From positions 1 through 33,990 of the forward strand of contig JAENWF010000046.1 of NCBI GenBank assembly GCA_016650215.1: DNA of 33,990 nucleotides. Reading direction: 5' to 3'. Numbering within the stretch: position 1 is the stretch's first letter; each line of letters begins with the position of its first letter. Below, in pieces: positions 24,882 through 33,966 of the stretch. The notes below the pieces were generated by a model. It was not told the DNA's origin and did not search any database. It was given only the letters and a program-made list of their open reading frames with translations. The translations under genes and the position numbers were made by a program. This stretch comes from Thermoanaerobaculia bacterium (GTDB lineage Bacteria > Acidobacteriota > Thermoanaerobaculia > Gp7-AA8).

Positions 24882-25432
24882 GGGCGTCGCTCCGAGCTCG
24901 GAGTCGCGGGCTTCTGTGTGGCGCCGGCGCCCTCGCCGGCGCTGGATGTGGTCGGCGCAGAAGTGCCCGCAGCAGGCATCCCCTGCTGCACCTGCATCCC
25001 GCGCTGCACGACGAGCTGCTTGGCGACATCGATTGGAATCCGGACGACGCCCTTCTGCTGATCGACCCAGCCGTACGTCGTCAGTGCCTTCTCTTCCTCG
25101 CGACGCATGTCCGCGAGGTCGTTGACCGGCGTGCTGCGCTGCGGCTGGATCACCTTCCCCTCGCGCTGGCGTGGGAACGGCTGCAGCAGCGGCTGATTCT
25201 TTGGAACCGCAGCGTCGGCCGGCTGCGCGATCGAGGTCAGTCTCGGCTTCTCTTTCCGCTCCATCTTCACGAAACCTTTGTAGAGAAACCAGAGCGCGAT
25301 GTGCGTGAAGATCGAGAAGATGACGAAGATCACGAAAAACCAGATGAGCGCGCGGACGTTGACGTCCGAGCTCTCGTGATGCGTCTCGGGATTGAAGGTC
25401 TCTTCGTCTTCGTAGTGGAGGTGCTCAGGCAT
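24878..25432 (-). CDS. Conserved membrane protein of the ACIII-caa3 operon (unknown)
   Basis: The 184-residue protein has an acidic/His-rich N-terminus, one membrane helix (about 28-50) and a mostly polar C-terminal part. The block ADMRREEEKALTTYGWVDQQ followed by GVVRIPIDVAKQLV is the strongest conserved-looking feature. I recall this YGW...RIPI motif in hypothetical proteins next to ACIII and cytochrome oxidase genes, which suggests an assembly or accessory subunit role (inferred). The C-terminal tail (Ala/Gly/Thr/Pro rich) is encoded partly by a GC-rich palindrome (24914-24943) shared with argD. A GGGAGG ribosome site lies upstream of the ATG, within the end of actF; the gene overlaps actF by 8 nt and sco by 4. 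Confidence 0.75.
   Translation of the reverse strand: MPEHLHYEDEETFNPETHHESSDVNVRALIWFFVIFVIFSIFTHIALWFLYKGFVKMERKEKPRLTSIAQPADAAVPKNQPLLQPFPRQREGKVIQPQRSTPVNDLADMRREEEKALTTYGWVDQQKGVVRIPIDVAKQLVVQRGMQVQQGMPAAGTSAPTTSSAGEGAGATQKPATPSSERRP
24914..24943. repeat. GC-rich palindrome within the 184-residue protein gene
   Basis: The string beginning CTGTGTGGCGCCGGCGCCC is closely similar to argD 1457-1487 and, like it, is near-palindromic (GGCGCCGGCGCC core). It encodes part of the low-complexity C-terminal tail. Two copies in different genes suggest an intragenic REP-type sequence. Confidence 0.45.
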
Positions 25433-26609
25433 TGGTCGAGAGCCTCCCCTCGCGAATTGCTTCCTCGACCCACGTCTCGTGGATCGGGATGATCGTCTGT
25501 CCCTTGAGCTGCTGCACGAAGAACCAGAACCAGATGCCGGCGATGCCGATCAGCACTGCGATGCTCATCCACGAAAAGTAAAAGCTCTCCGGGTAGTGAG
25601 CCGGTCCGACGAGCCAGTAGATCTCGATGTAGCGCATCGCGAGAATGCAGACCGTAACGATGGCGATCGTGTTCGGCCGGTCCTTGATCGTGCGCATCAG
25701 CAGCAGAAAGAACGGCAGGAAGAAGTGGAAGATGACGAGTGCCGCCGCCATCACACCCCACGTCCCGTGCTGCCGCTTGAGGTAGTAAGGGACTTCCTCT
25801 TTCAGATTGCCGTACCAGATCAGGAGGAACTGCGAGAACGCCGTGTAGGCCCACAGCATGACGAACGCGAGCATCAGATTGCCGAGGTCGCGCAGGTGCG
25901 AGGGCTTGAGAATGCCGGACATCGCTTTCGTTTTCGAAAGTTGCGTGAGCAGGAACGTCACGTATGCAAATGCAGAAAGTGCGCACCCGATCGTGAAGCT
26001 GATGCCGAACATGCTCGAGTACCACTTCGGCTCGAGCGACATGACCCAGTCGATCGAGGCGAACGTGAGCGTGAGGACGATCATGAGAAGTCCCGCGGCG
26101 CTCCATTTGCGGCGCGAGATCTCGGTTTCCGGCGCGCGATCCTCGTAGAAGCGGAGAGACAGCACCCGAATGCGCCACGCCCAGAGAATCCAGATCGCGA
26201 AGTAGATCGCTGCGCGGAGCAGGAAGAATGTCGGGTTGAGATACGGCTGCTTGAGATGCAGCAGGTGATCGTTCGCAACGATTTCCGGATTCGCCCACAC
26301 GTAGATGTGCGGCAGGCCGATGGCGATCGGGATGAAGAGCACGGCCATCACGATCATCGTGCGCGCCGCGGCGCCGAGAGGACGCCGGATCAGCACGCCC
26401 CACTCTCCGCCCGTCACGTACTGCAGCATGAGGATCGCGAGCGAGCCGGCGACGATCTCGAACCAGAAGAGGTAGCTCGGCAGATAGGCACGATAGAACT
26501 CGGCCGGGTTCATGACCCAGCCGATGATCGCGGCGATGAAACCCAGGATCCCGACGATCAGCGCAGGAACCTGCGCGCGCACGATGCCTGTGGCCTGCGT
26601 CGTCGTCAA
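25425..26609 (-). CDS. actF: Alternative complex III subunit ActF (quinol oxidoreductase membrane subunit)
   Basis: ActF is one of two large quinol-interacting, PsrC-like membrane subunits of ACIII. The product has 394 residues and about ten helices, with conserved-looking polar stretches such as FYRAYLPSYLFWFEIVAGSL near the start, FASIDWVMSLEPKWYSSMFG in the middle and FHFFLPFFLLLMRTIK. The C-terminus ends in IPIHETWVEEAIREG. The ATG overlaps actE by 4 nt (ATGA). It is usually the partner of ActC in the quinol site and proton path; here its position after actE matches the act operon order actA-B-C-D-E-F. Confidence 0.92.
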   Translation of the reverse strand: MTTTQATGIVRAQVPALIVGILGFIAAIIGWVMNPAEFYRAYLPSYLFWFEIVAGSLAILMLQYVTGGEWGVLIRRPLGAAARTMIVMAVLFIPIAIGLPHIYVWANPEIVANDHLLHLKQPYLNPTFFLLRAAIYFAIWILWAWRIRVLSLRFYEDRAPETEISRRKWSAAGLLMIVLTLTFASIDWVMSLEPKWYSSMFGISFTIGCALSAFAYVTFLLTQLSKTKAMSGILKPSHLRDLGNLMLAFVMLWAYTAFSQFLLIWYGNLKEEVPYYLKRQHGTWGVMAAALVIFHFFLPFFLLLMRTIKDRPNTIAIVTVCILAMRYIEIYWLVGPAHYPESFYFSWMSIAVLIGIAGIWFWFFVQQLKGQTIIPIHETWVEEAIREGRLSTNA

Positions 26610-27214
26610 TGAGCACCCCCGTGCTGCGGCACGGCGGCGGGAACCGGGGCGTTGAGTCTCGCCTGCTCCCCCAGCGGAACATCCGCGACGGTCGCACTCT
26701 GACTGAGTTGCAGCGCGCGGATGTAGGCAACGATCGCCCAGCGGTCATGCACCGGAATCATCGTCCGGTACGCCGGCATCGAAGCGAATCCATTCGTGAT
26801 CACGTCGTAGAAATGTCCTGTCTTCGCACTACGCAGCGTCAGCGTGTGGAACGACGGCGGCCTGCGGAAACCACGCGAAGGAATCATCCCGTTGCCGTCT
26901 CCCGCACGCCCGTGGCATTGCGCACAATAGATGTTGAATCGTTCCTGGCCGCGATCCATCGTCGCGCCCGTGACTGCAAAGGGGAACCCGTCGCCATCCT
27001 GCCCATTGATCTTTCCGGTCTCGAGATATGGATCGTTGAGCAGCTCGCCGCGCGCGACCGTTCCCGCGATTCGCGGACGAGACGCCATGCCGTCTGCGAA
27101 GAAGTCGCTCGGCTCGAGCGGATCGTAGCGCGCCTGGTTGGCCATCTTCTGACGGCACGCTGTGGAGAAGAATGCAAAATGCAAAATGCAAAATGCAAAA
27201 AGGATCCTGCGCAT
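26606..27214 (-). CDS. actE: Alternative complex III cytochrome c lipoprotein ActE
   Basis: ActE is a monohaem cytochrome c lipoprotein that passes electrons out of ACIII. The mature part is typical: CRQKMANQARYDPLEPSDFF, then FPFAVTGATMDRGQERF and the haem site CAQCH (97-101), with Met146 (GFASMPAY) as likely sixth ligand. The lipidated residue should be Cys20. The ATG at 27214 gives the signal peptide MRRILFAFCILHFAFFSTAC; starting later would remove the conserved Cys. The hydrophobic core of that signal (FAFCILHFAF) is encoded by the 8-nt repeat at 27171-27201, a striking intrusion. The start codon lies in the loop of the hairpin formed by this element. The stop overlaps actF by 4 nt. Confidence 0.93.
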   Translation of the reverse strand: MRRILFAFCILHFAFFSTACRQKMANQARYDPLEPSDFFADGMASRPRIAGTVARGELLNDPYLETGKINGQDGDGFPFAVTGATMDRGQERFNIYCAQCHGRAGDGNGMIPSRGFRRPPSFHTLTLRSAKTGHFYDVITNGFASMPAYRTMIPVHDRWAIVAYIRALQLSQSATVADVPLGEQARLNAPVPAAVPQHGGAH

Positions 27215-27259
27215 GAGGGGTGATCCCTTTTTGCATTTTGCATTTTGCATTCTGCATTC
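27171..27259. repeat. TGCAAAA octamer inverted element, copy 2 (actD-actE)
   Basis: The left arm (27171-27201) lies inside the actE coding region and the right arm (27228-27259) in the 64-nt actD-actE gap. On the mRNA the arms, extended by GGGATC/GATCC, can form a stem of nearly 30 bp whose apical loop contains the actE start codon (27214-27212). Any effect on translation is inferred. Confidence 0.9.
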
Positions 27260-27278
27260 GGGCGCGAAGCGCCCGCTC

Positions 27279-27829
27279 TTACCACGGGACATCGACCACC
27301 TCGCGCGGGTTGAACTTGTCGAGGAAGTCACGGACTTCGTCGAGCTGGAACTTCGGATCTCTCGCCTGCAGCACGAGGAAGAACTTGTCGCGCGACGCCT
27401 GATCGAAGCGGCGCACGTTGAAGACCGGGTGATACGGCATCGGCAGGCCGTTGAGAGCGAGCATGCCTAAGACGGCGCCGAGCGCCGCAAGCAGAATTGC
27501 GCACTCGAATGCGATCGGAATCCACGCAGGCCACGAGTTGTACGGCTTACCGCCGATGTTGAGCGGGTAGCTGATGACGTTCGCGTACCAGCACATGAAG
27601 AATCCGCCGATGCCGCCGAGGATCCCCATCGTGAGGACAACCGCCGAAAGCCCCGTCTTCGCGAATCCGACCGCTTCCGCGAGCCCGTGAATCGGAAACG
27701 GAGAGAAGGCATCCATCTCGGTGTAGCCCTCCTCGCGCGCGCTGTTCGCAGCATCGAGCAGCGCCTGCGCGTCGCTGAACTCCGCGATCACTCCGTAAAG
27801 ACCTGTGATCGGTTTGCCGATGCCGCCCA

Positions 27830-27830
<1 letters not shown>
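27279..27830 (-). CDS. actD: Alternative complex III subunit ActD (DUF3341)
   Basis: ActD is a small membrane subunit of ACIII, annotated as DUF3341. The product has 183 residues: an N-terminal ferredoxin-like region (GLYGVIAEFSDAQALLDAAN, AREEGYTEMDAFSPFPIHGL), two helices (about 58-85 and 100-127) and a C-terminal region with FFLVLQARDPKFQ and DFLDKFNP. The start overlaps the actC stop by one nucleotide (TGATG), and AGGAGG lies within the end of actC. Function within the complex is structural as far as known. Confidence 0.92.
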
Positions 27831-29263
<1,433 letters not shown>

Positions 29264-29287
29264 TGTTCGTTACTCGGAAACACCAGG

Positions 29288-29390
29288 GGACGAAATGCAG
29301 AATGCAGAATGCAGAATGCAAAATGCAAAAAGACACATCGTCTCTATTTCTGCATTTTGCATTTTGCATTCTGCATTTTGCATTTCGTCC
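29288..29390. repeat. TGCAAAA octamer inverted element, copy 3 (actB-actC)
   Basis: The arms at 29288-29331 and 29347-29390 begin and end with the same outer motif (GGACGAAATGCA / TGCATTTCGTCC). Each holds about five TGCA-centred 8-nt units, with only about 15 nt between them. It occupies most of the gap between actB and actC. This is the longest and most symmetrical of the three copies. Confidence 0.92.
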
Positions 29391-29397
29391 TCACTCA

Positions 29398-32300
29398 TCA
29401 GTGGTGCTCTTCCAACACGGGAGCGGACGCCAAGAGCTCCGGATTCGGATTGCGAATCGTCGCCAGGTACGTAGTCCGCGGGCGAGTATTCAGCTCCTCG
29501 AGCAGGGTGTAGTTCGTTGGCTCGGCTTTCAGCTTCGCCACCTCGCTCGAGGGGTCAGTCATGTCGCCGAAGACGATCGCCTGTGTGGGGCAAGCCTGCT
29601 GGCAGGCTGTGACGATCTCGCCGTCTTTGACGCGGCGGTTCTGCTTCTCCGCCTCGATCTTTGCGTGATTGATGCGCTGCACGCAGTAGGTGCACTTTTC
29701 CATGACGCCGCGCGTGCGGACGGTGACGTCCGGATTGCGCATCGGCTTGAGCGAGGGCGTGTCGTAGTCGGCGTATTGGAAGAAGTTGAAGCGTCGCACT
29801 TTGTACGGGCAGTTGTTCGAGCAGTAGCGCGTACCGACGCAGCGGTTGTACGTCATGTCGTTGAGGCCGTCCTCGCTGTGTGACGTTGCCTCGACGGGGC
29901 AGACCGGCTCGCAGGGCGCAGCCTCGCACTGCATACACGGCACCGGCTGATGGAAGACTTCGGGGTTCGCGATGTCGCCCTTGTAATAGCGGTCGATGCG
30001 GAGCCAGTGCAACTCGCGCTCGCGGACGACTTCTTCCTTCCCGACGGTCGCGATGTTGTTCTCCGACTGGCAGGCGACAACGCAGCCGTTGCAACCCGTG
30101 CAGACCGAGGTGTCGATGGCCATGGCCCAGGCGTGCTGCTTGTACTCGAACTCCGGATAGAGCGAGTCCTTGCCGTGGACCTTCTCGAGCTCGTGTCCGC
30201 CCTCGTGTACGAAATGCGGATTCTTCTGATACTCGGCGAAGGACGTTTCGCGAATGATGCCGCGCTCGCCGACGTCCTTCGGATCGATCGACTGATGCTC
30301 CTGCGTGCAGGCGACCTTGAACGGATCGCGCGCGGGGATGGTGATCCGCGCTCCTGCCCCGCCGTTGAGTGCATTCGAAAAGCGGAACGGGTAGGTATTG
30401 AAGCCGGCACCGTTAGCGATGCGGCCTCCCTGCTCACGCCCATATCCGTAGCAGATGGTTGCTGTGCCTTCGGCGTGACCCGGAACGACCCAGAGCGGCA
30501 GCATCATCCGAACGCCGCGATACTCGATCTCCGCGAGCCGCGTCCGCTTCTCATTGACGAGGCGCTCGCGCTCCTCGGGGGCGTAGCCGATCTCCTGCGC
30601 CGTGCGCGGACCGACGATCATGACGTTGTCCCACGTCACCTTCGTCTGCGGCTTCGGCAACTCCTGCAGCCACGCGTTGTTCGCGAAGCGTCCGTCGTGA
30701 ATCGTCGGGTCGGGGCGCAACTCGATCTCGATGCCGCTCGCGACCGCCGGAGCGATCTGAGGAATCGACCCCGACACCGAGCCGCCGCGGGCCGGAGCCG
30801 CCGAGCCAGCGACGAATCCGTCGTTGAGCGTTTTGCGCCACGACGTCTCGTTCGCGCCGCGGCCGAACCAGTAGTTGCGAACAGTCGCGTACGGTGTTGC
30901 GTCCATTCCGCCGATGAGAGCGCCGAGAACTTCAATCGCGGCGCGGCCGTTGTAGAGCGGCGCGATGAGCGGCTGCATGATCGTGACCGTGCCGTCGTGC
31001 GCGCGCGCATCGCCCCACGTCTCGAGGTAGTGCGTCTCGGGGATGTGCCATTGCGAGAGCATCGAGGTCTCGTCGTAATAGAGACTGAGGTGGGCGCGGA
31101 ACGGAACCTTCTGCAGCGCGCCCTTGAAGTTGAAGTCGGCCGGCGCGTCGAAGACCGGGTTTCCGCCCAGAATGATCAGCGCCTTCACTGCGCCCGAATT
31201 CATGTCGGTGACGAGCTGTCGCAGCGACTCGAGCTGATTCACCGGCGCGACTTCCACCGGGTCGGTGATCATCACGGTCGCGCCGAGGTTGCCGGCTGCC
31301 TGATTGATCGCGAGGGCGATCGCATGAACGATCGGCGGCTGCTCCTCGCCCGCGACGACGATCGACGCCCCACGATTCGCAGCGAGATCCTTCGCGAGCG
31401 CGGCGATGAACGGCGTCGTAGCGCCACCGCCATTCACACACGCAAGAATCTCCTGCGCGATGCGCGCGATCTCCGATGGCTTGACCGGCAGACGGTGATC
31501 GGCGATCGATCCGGTACTCGAGACGCTCGACTCGATCGCGTAGAGCCGGTTCATCGACGTCGTCTTGCCGTGGCGTACGCGTCGGCGAGATGCAAAGTCG
31601 CGCGCGTAGCGCAGATGCCCCGGACCCTCGTCGAGAAAATCGGAGCCAAGCGAGACGACAACGTTCGCTTTCGTAAAGTCATAAATGACATTTGCGTAGC
31701 TGCCGAATGCCTGGCGCGAGCCTTCACGCGTGTTATCGCCGCCTGCTGCTTCCCACTGATGCCACTTCATCCCCGGGTACTGCGTAAGGAGAGCCTGCAT
31801 CTGCGAGCCGAGGGTCGGCGAGGTGAGGGTCTGCGTCAGAATCCGGAGTCCGGCGCCGTTGGCTTTCGCGCCGGCGAGCACCGGCTGGATCGCACCGATG
31901 AACTCGCTCCACGTCGCGATCTCGCCGGTGCGGCGGACGACCTGCGAGCGGTCGGGATCGTAGAGCCCGAGGATCGACGCCTGCATGAACGCGTCGCTCG
32001 CGCCGAGCGATGACGGATGGTCGGGATTCCCCTCGATCTTCGTCGGCCGGTTCATGTGGCTCTCGACGAGCACGCCCTTCGCGTAACCGCCGAGCGGCAT
32101 CGCGGAAGCGAAGAAGATCGGCTTGCCTGGAATGAGGTTTTCGGGCTGGTTCACGTACGGAATGATTTTCTCGTCGGGCGGGCGGCATGCGGTGAGGCCT
32201 GCCATCGCGACCGAAGCACCCATGAGCTTCACGAAGTCGCGGCGGTCGACGCCCTTGTCGAGTGCCAGCGCCTGCTGCGGAAACTCGCTGTGAAAGAAGT

Positions 32301-32415
32301 CGTCGAAAACCTCGCTGCGCGACAGCTCTTCGAGGCTCCGCCAGTACTCCTTGCCGCGCAGATCGCCGATGCGCTCGCGGAAGTCGGTGAAATTCAGTTC
32401 TTTCGTGTCGCTCAT
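29398..32415 (-). CDS. actB: Alternative complex III iron-sulfur/molybdopterin-like subunit ActB
   Basis: ActB is the large periplasmic subunit of ACIII: a molybdopterin-oxidoreductase-like domain without the cofactor in studied enzymes, fused to a ferredoxin-type domain. The product has 1005 residues. A twin-arginine-like motif (DRRDFVKLMGASVAMAGLTA, from residue 57) lies well inside the N-terminus, as is usual for ActB. The Mo-like domain covers about 80-740. The iron-sulfur part (about 765-960) has 15 cysteines arranged as CTGCNGCVVAC, CMQCEAAPCEPVC, CVGTRYCSNNC, CTYC and CQQAC. That number fits three [4Fe-4S] and one [3Fe-4S] cluster, as known for ACIII. It follows actA by 22 nt. Confidence 0.95.
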   Translation of the reverse strand: MSDTKELNFTDFRERIGDLRGKEYWRSLEELSRSEVFDDFFHSEFPQQALALDKGVDRRDFVKLMGASVAMAGLTACRPPDEKIIPYVNQPENLIPGKPIFFASAMPLGGYAKGVLVESHMNRPTKIEGNPDHPSSLGASDAFMQASILGLYDPDRSQVVRRTGEIATWSEFIGAIQPVLAGAKANGAGLRILTQTLTSPTLGSQMQALLTQYPGMKWHQWEAAGGDNTREGSRQAFGSYANVIYDFTKANVVVSLGSDFLDEGPGHLRYARDFASRRRVRHGKTTSMNRLYAIESSVSSTGSIADHRLPVKPSEIARIAQEILACVNGGGATTPFIAALAKDLAANRGASIVVAGEEQPPIVHAIALAINQAAGNLGATVMITDPVEVAPVNQLESLRQLVTDMNSGAVKALIILGGNPVFDAPADFNFKGALQKVPFRAHLSLYYDETSMLSQWHIPETHYLETWGDARAHDGTVTIMQPLIAPLYNGRAAIEVLGALIGGMDATPYATVRNYWFGRGANETSWRKTLNDGFVAGSAAPARGGSVSGSIPQIAPAVASGIEIELRPDPTIHDGRFANNAWLQELPKPQTKVTWDNVMIVGPRTAQEIGYAPEERERLVNEKRTRLAEIEYRGVRMMLPLWVVPGHAEGTATICYGYGREQGGRIANGAGFNTYPFRFSNALNGGAGARITIPARDPFKVACTQEHQSIDPKDVGERGIIRETSFAEYQKNPHFVHEGGHELEKVHGKDSLYPEFEYKQHAWAMAIDTSVCTGCNGCVVACQSENNIATVGKEEVVRERELHWLRIDRYYKGDIANPEVFHQPVPCMQCEAAPCEPVCPVEATSHSEDGLNDMTYNRCVGTRYCSNNCPYKVRRFNFFQYADYDTPSLKPMRNPDVTVRTRGVMEKCTYCVQRINHAKIEAEKQNRRVKDGEIVTACQQACPTQAIVFGDMTDPSSEVAKLKAEPTNYTLLEELNTRPRTTYLATIRNPNPELLASAPVLEEHH

Positions 32416-32437
32416 TTTTTTTCAGGGCCGAGGGCGC

Positions 32438-33085
32438 TTAGTAGTGACATGTCGAGCAGCTCGTCAGTTTCTTGACGTTGTATTCGGTGACCAGCCGCGG
32501 TCCGTCGATCTGCTGATTCGCCGGGCGGTAGCCCATGTTGAAGACCTGGTCGCGCGGGCGGATGTGCTTTTCAGGCGCGCGATGGCAACTGAGGCACCAT
32601 TCCATCGTCAGCGGTGAGGCCTGGTACGTGAGATTCATCTTGTCGATGCGACCGTGGCAGCTCTCACAGCCGATACCTTTGTTCACATGGATGCTGTGAT
32701 TGAAGTGGACGAAGTCAGGAAGGCGATGGACGCGGCTCCAGACGAGCGGACGGCCGCTCGCGAAGCTCGCGCGAACCGGCGCGAGCATGTCGGCATTGGT
32801 CCAGATCTGCGAGTGGCAGTTCATGCATGTCGAGGTTGGCGGGATACCGGCGAAATTCGAGGTCTCGACCGAGGTATGGCAGTAGCGGCAGTCGATCCCG
32901 AGTCCGCCGACGTGATGCTGATGGCTGAAGGGAACAGGCTGCTCGCGCTGGATGCCCTGGTTGGTAAAGTATGGAGAACGGACGATCCCGCCGATCACCC
33001 AGAGAGCGAAACCGGCGATGAAGATCGCGCCGAAGATCGTGACGCGAGAGAGCGTGTTGGCACTACGGTGGAAAATCTGCGCCAT
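32438..33085 (-). CDS. actA: Alternative complex III pentahaem cytochrome ActA
   Basis: ActA is the multihaem cytochrome c of ACIII. The product has 215 residues with one N-terminal membrane anchor (about 14-36). Five CXXCH motifs are visible: CRYCH (66-70), CMNCH (87-91), CESCH (140-144), CLSCH (164-168) and CSTCH (210-214), the last only one residue from the C-terminus. Extra His residues (SHQHHVGG, HFNHSIHV) may supply sixth ligands. Its position first in the operon is normal for act loci. The ribosome site is weak. A sigma-70-like promoter lies 70 nt upstream. Confidence 0.95.
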   Translation of the reverse strand: MAQIFHRSANTLSRVTIFGAIFIAGFALWVIGGIVRSPYFTNQGIQREQPVPFSHQHHVGGLGIDCRYCHTSVETSNFAGIPPTSTCMNCHSQIWTNADMLAPVRASFASGRPLVWSRVHRLPDFVHFNHSIHVNKGIGCESCHGRIDKMNLTYQASPLTMEWCLSCHRAPEKHIRPRDQVFNMGYRPANQQIDGPRLVTEYNVKKLTSCSTCHY

Positions 33086-33154
33086 TCCGGTCAGCTACCG
33101 TGCAGCGAGCGAGAAACAAACGTGGGGGCGATGCGCCTGGCGCAATGCTGCGCG

Positions 33155-33182
33155 ATCATACTGAAAAACGGCGCCAGTGCAA
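33155..33182 (-). promoter_or_regulatory. Putative sigma-70 promoter of the ACIII-caa3 operon
   Basis: Reading the minus strand, TTGCAC (33182-33177) is followed after 16 nt by TATGAT (33160-33155). Expected transcription begins near 33147, giving a leader of about 60 nt before the actA ATG (33085). Both hexamers are close to consensus and lie in the 145-nt gap between the DUF502 stop and actA, where I see no gene. Confidence 0.6.
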
Positions 33183-33230
33183 GACCAGCGATTCAGTGAC
33201 GCGCGTTGCTGTTGAGCGTGACGAGATGTC

Positions 33231-33773
33231 TCACACCTGCGACACTCCGCCCGACATCACCATCGCCATCACGCTCGTCGAATCGGCCGCGAGCGGTGTG
33301 ATGCGCGAGCGCGGCACGACGATCAGGCAGCCGTCCCACGTGTACGAGAACGGCACGTACACGGCGACGTGGCCCGGCATCGCGAGCGATCCGAGGTCGT
33401 CGCGCGTCACGAATCCGAAGAGCCGGATGTCGCTTCCGTCGATCAGCGAAACGGTGACCGGACGATCGAAACGGCGCTTCTTGCCGACAAACGCTTCGAG
33501 CAGATCTTTGATCGCCGCGTAGACGATCCGGATGATCGGCGCCTTGGTGAAGATCGTCTCGGTGAGCATCAGAAATCGTCTTACAAAGAAGTTGCCGGCG
33601 AGCACCCCGACCGCGAGGATGCCGGCGACGATGATCGCGAGCCCGAGCCCGGGCGTCTTCAGGTTCAACATCCGGTCGATCGCCGTGAAGGTCTGATACA
33701 CGAGATACGCCGTCAACGCGATCGGCACGACGATCACGAGCCCGCGAAGGAAGTTCTTGAGGAGCCAGTTCAT
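33231..33773 (-). CDS. DUF502 family membrane protein
   Basis: The 180-residue protein has two N-terminal helices (about 8-30 and 44-66) and a soluble C-terminal domain. The pattern MNWLLKNFLRGLVIVVPIAL, then TPGLGLAIIVAGILAVGVLAG cut by helix 2, PIIRIVYAAIKDLLEAF and GHVAVYVPFSYTWDGCLIVV with the PRSRITPL block matches DUF502. Function is unknown. It precedes actA on the same strand but is separated by 145 nt with its own promoter in between, so it is probably not part of the respiratory operon, although read-through is possible. Confidence 0.88.
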   Translation of the reverse strand: MNWLLKNFLRGLVIVVPIALTAYLVYQTFTAIDRMLNLKTPGLGLAIIVAGILAVGVLAGNFFVRRFLMLTETIFTKAPIIRIVYAAIKDLLEAFVGKKRRFDRPVTVSLIDGSDIRLFGFVTRDDLGSLAMPGHVAVYVPFSYTWDGCLIVVPRSRITPLAADSTSVMAMVMSGGVSQV

Positions 33774-33800
33774 TGAGTGCGTTAGCGGGTTGGGGCCGCT

Positions 33801-33823
33801 GTTAACCGTTAACCGTCTAACCG
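33801..33823. repeat. Inverted copy of the GGTTAGAC/GGTTAAC units
   Basis: Read on the minus strand this is CGGTTAGACGGTTAACGGTT followed by AAC, matching the tandem octamers at 4281-4305. It lies just upstream of the DUF502 start. Its function is unknown. Confidence 0.55.
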
Positions 33824-33873
33824 TAGCGCGACTCGGGTGCGTTTGTCATTCTTAGCCGCGAAGACTGGAGAGG

Positions 33874-33966
33874 ACGAAAAGCCGCCGGCTGAAGCCGGCG
33901 CCACGTCAACCGCGAATGCTGCCACGAGAGCCGTGCTCGACGTGGCGCCGGCTTCAGCCGGCGGTC
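33874..33966. repeat. REP-like doublet with 26-bp perfect inverted arms
   Basis: The arms 33882-33907 and 33939-33964 are perfect inverted copies. Each also contains its own hairpin (GCCGGCT-GA-AGCCGGC at 33884-33899). The left arm matches the cores at 5561-5592 and 16921-16952 except for a two-base shorter loop (GA for TGAG) and CACGTC for CACATC. The layout, two REP units in opposite orientation, resembles a REPIN. The stretch from 33774 to the window end holds no gene that I can see. Confidence 0.8.

Noticed and set aside
29288-29390. CRISPR-like array of short regular repeats.
   Set aside because: The units are about 8 nt with no spacers, arranged as inverted tandems; no cas genes are present.
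29950-32013. Long open frame on the plus strand opposite actB (687 codons).
   Set aside because: It is an antisense shadow of a well-supported gene, with no recognisable domain.
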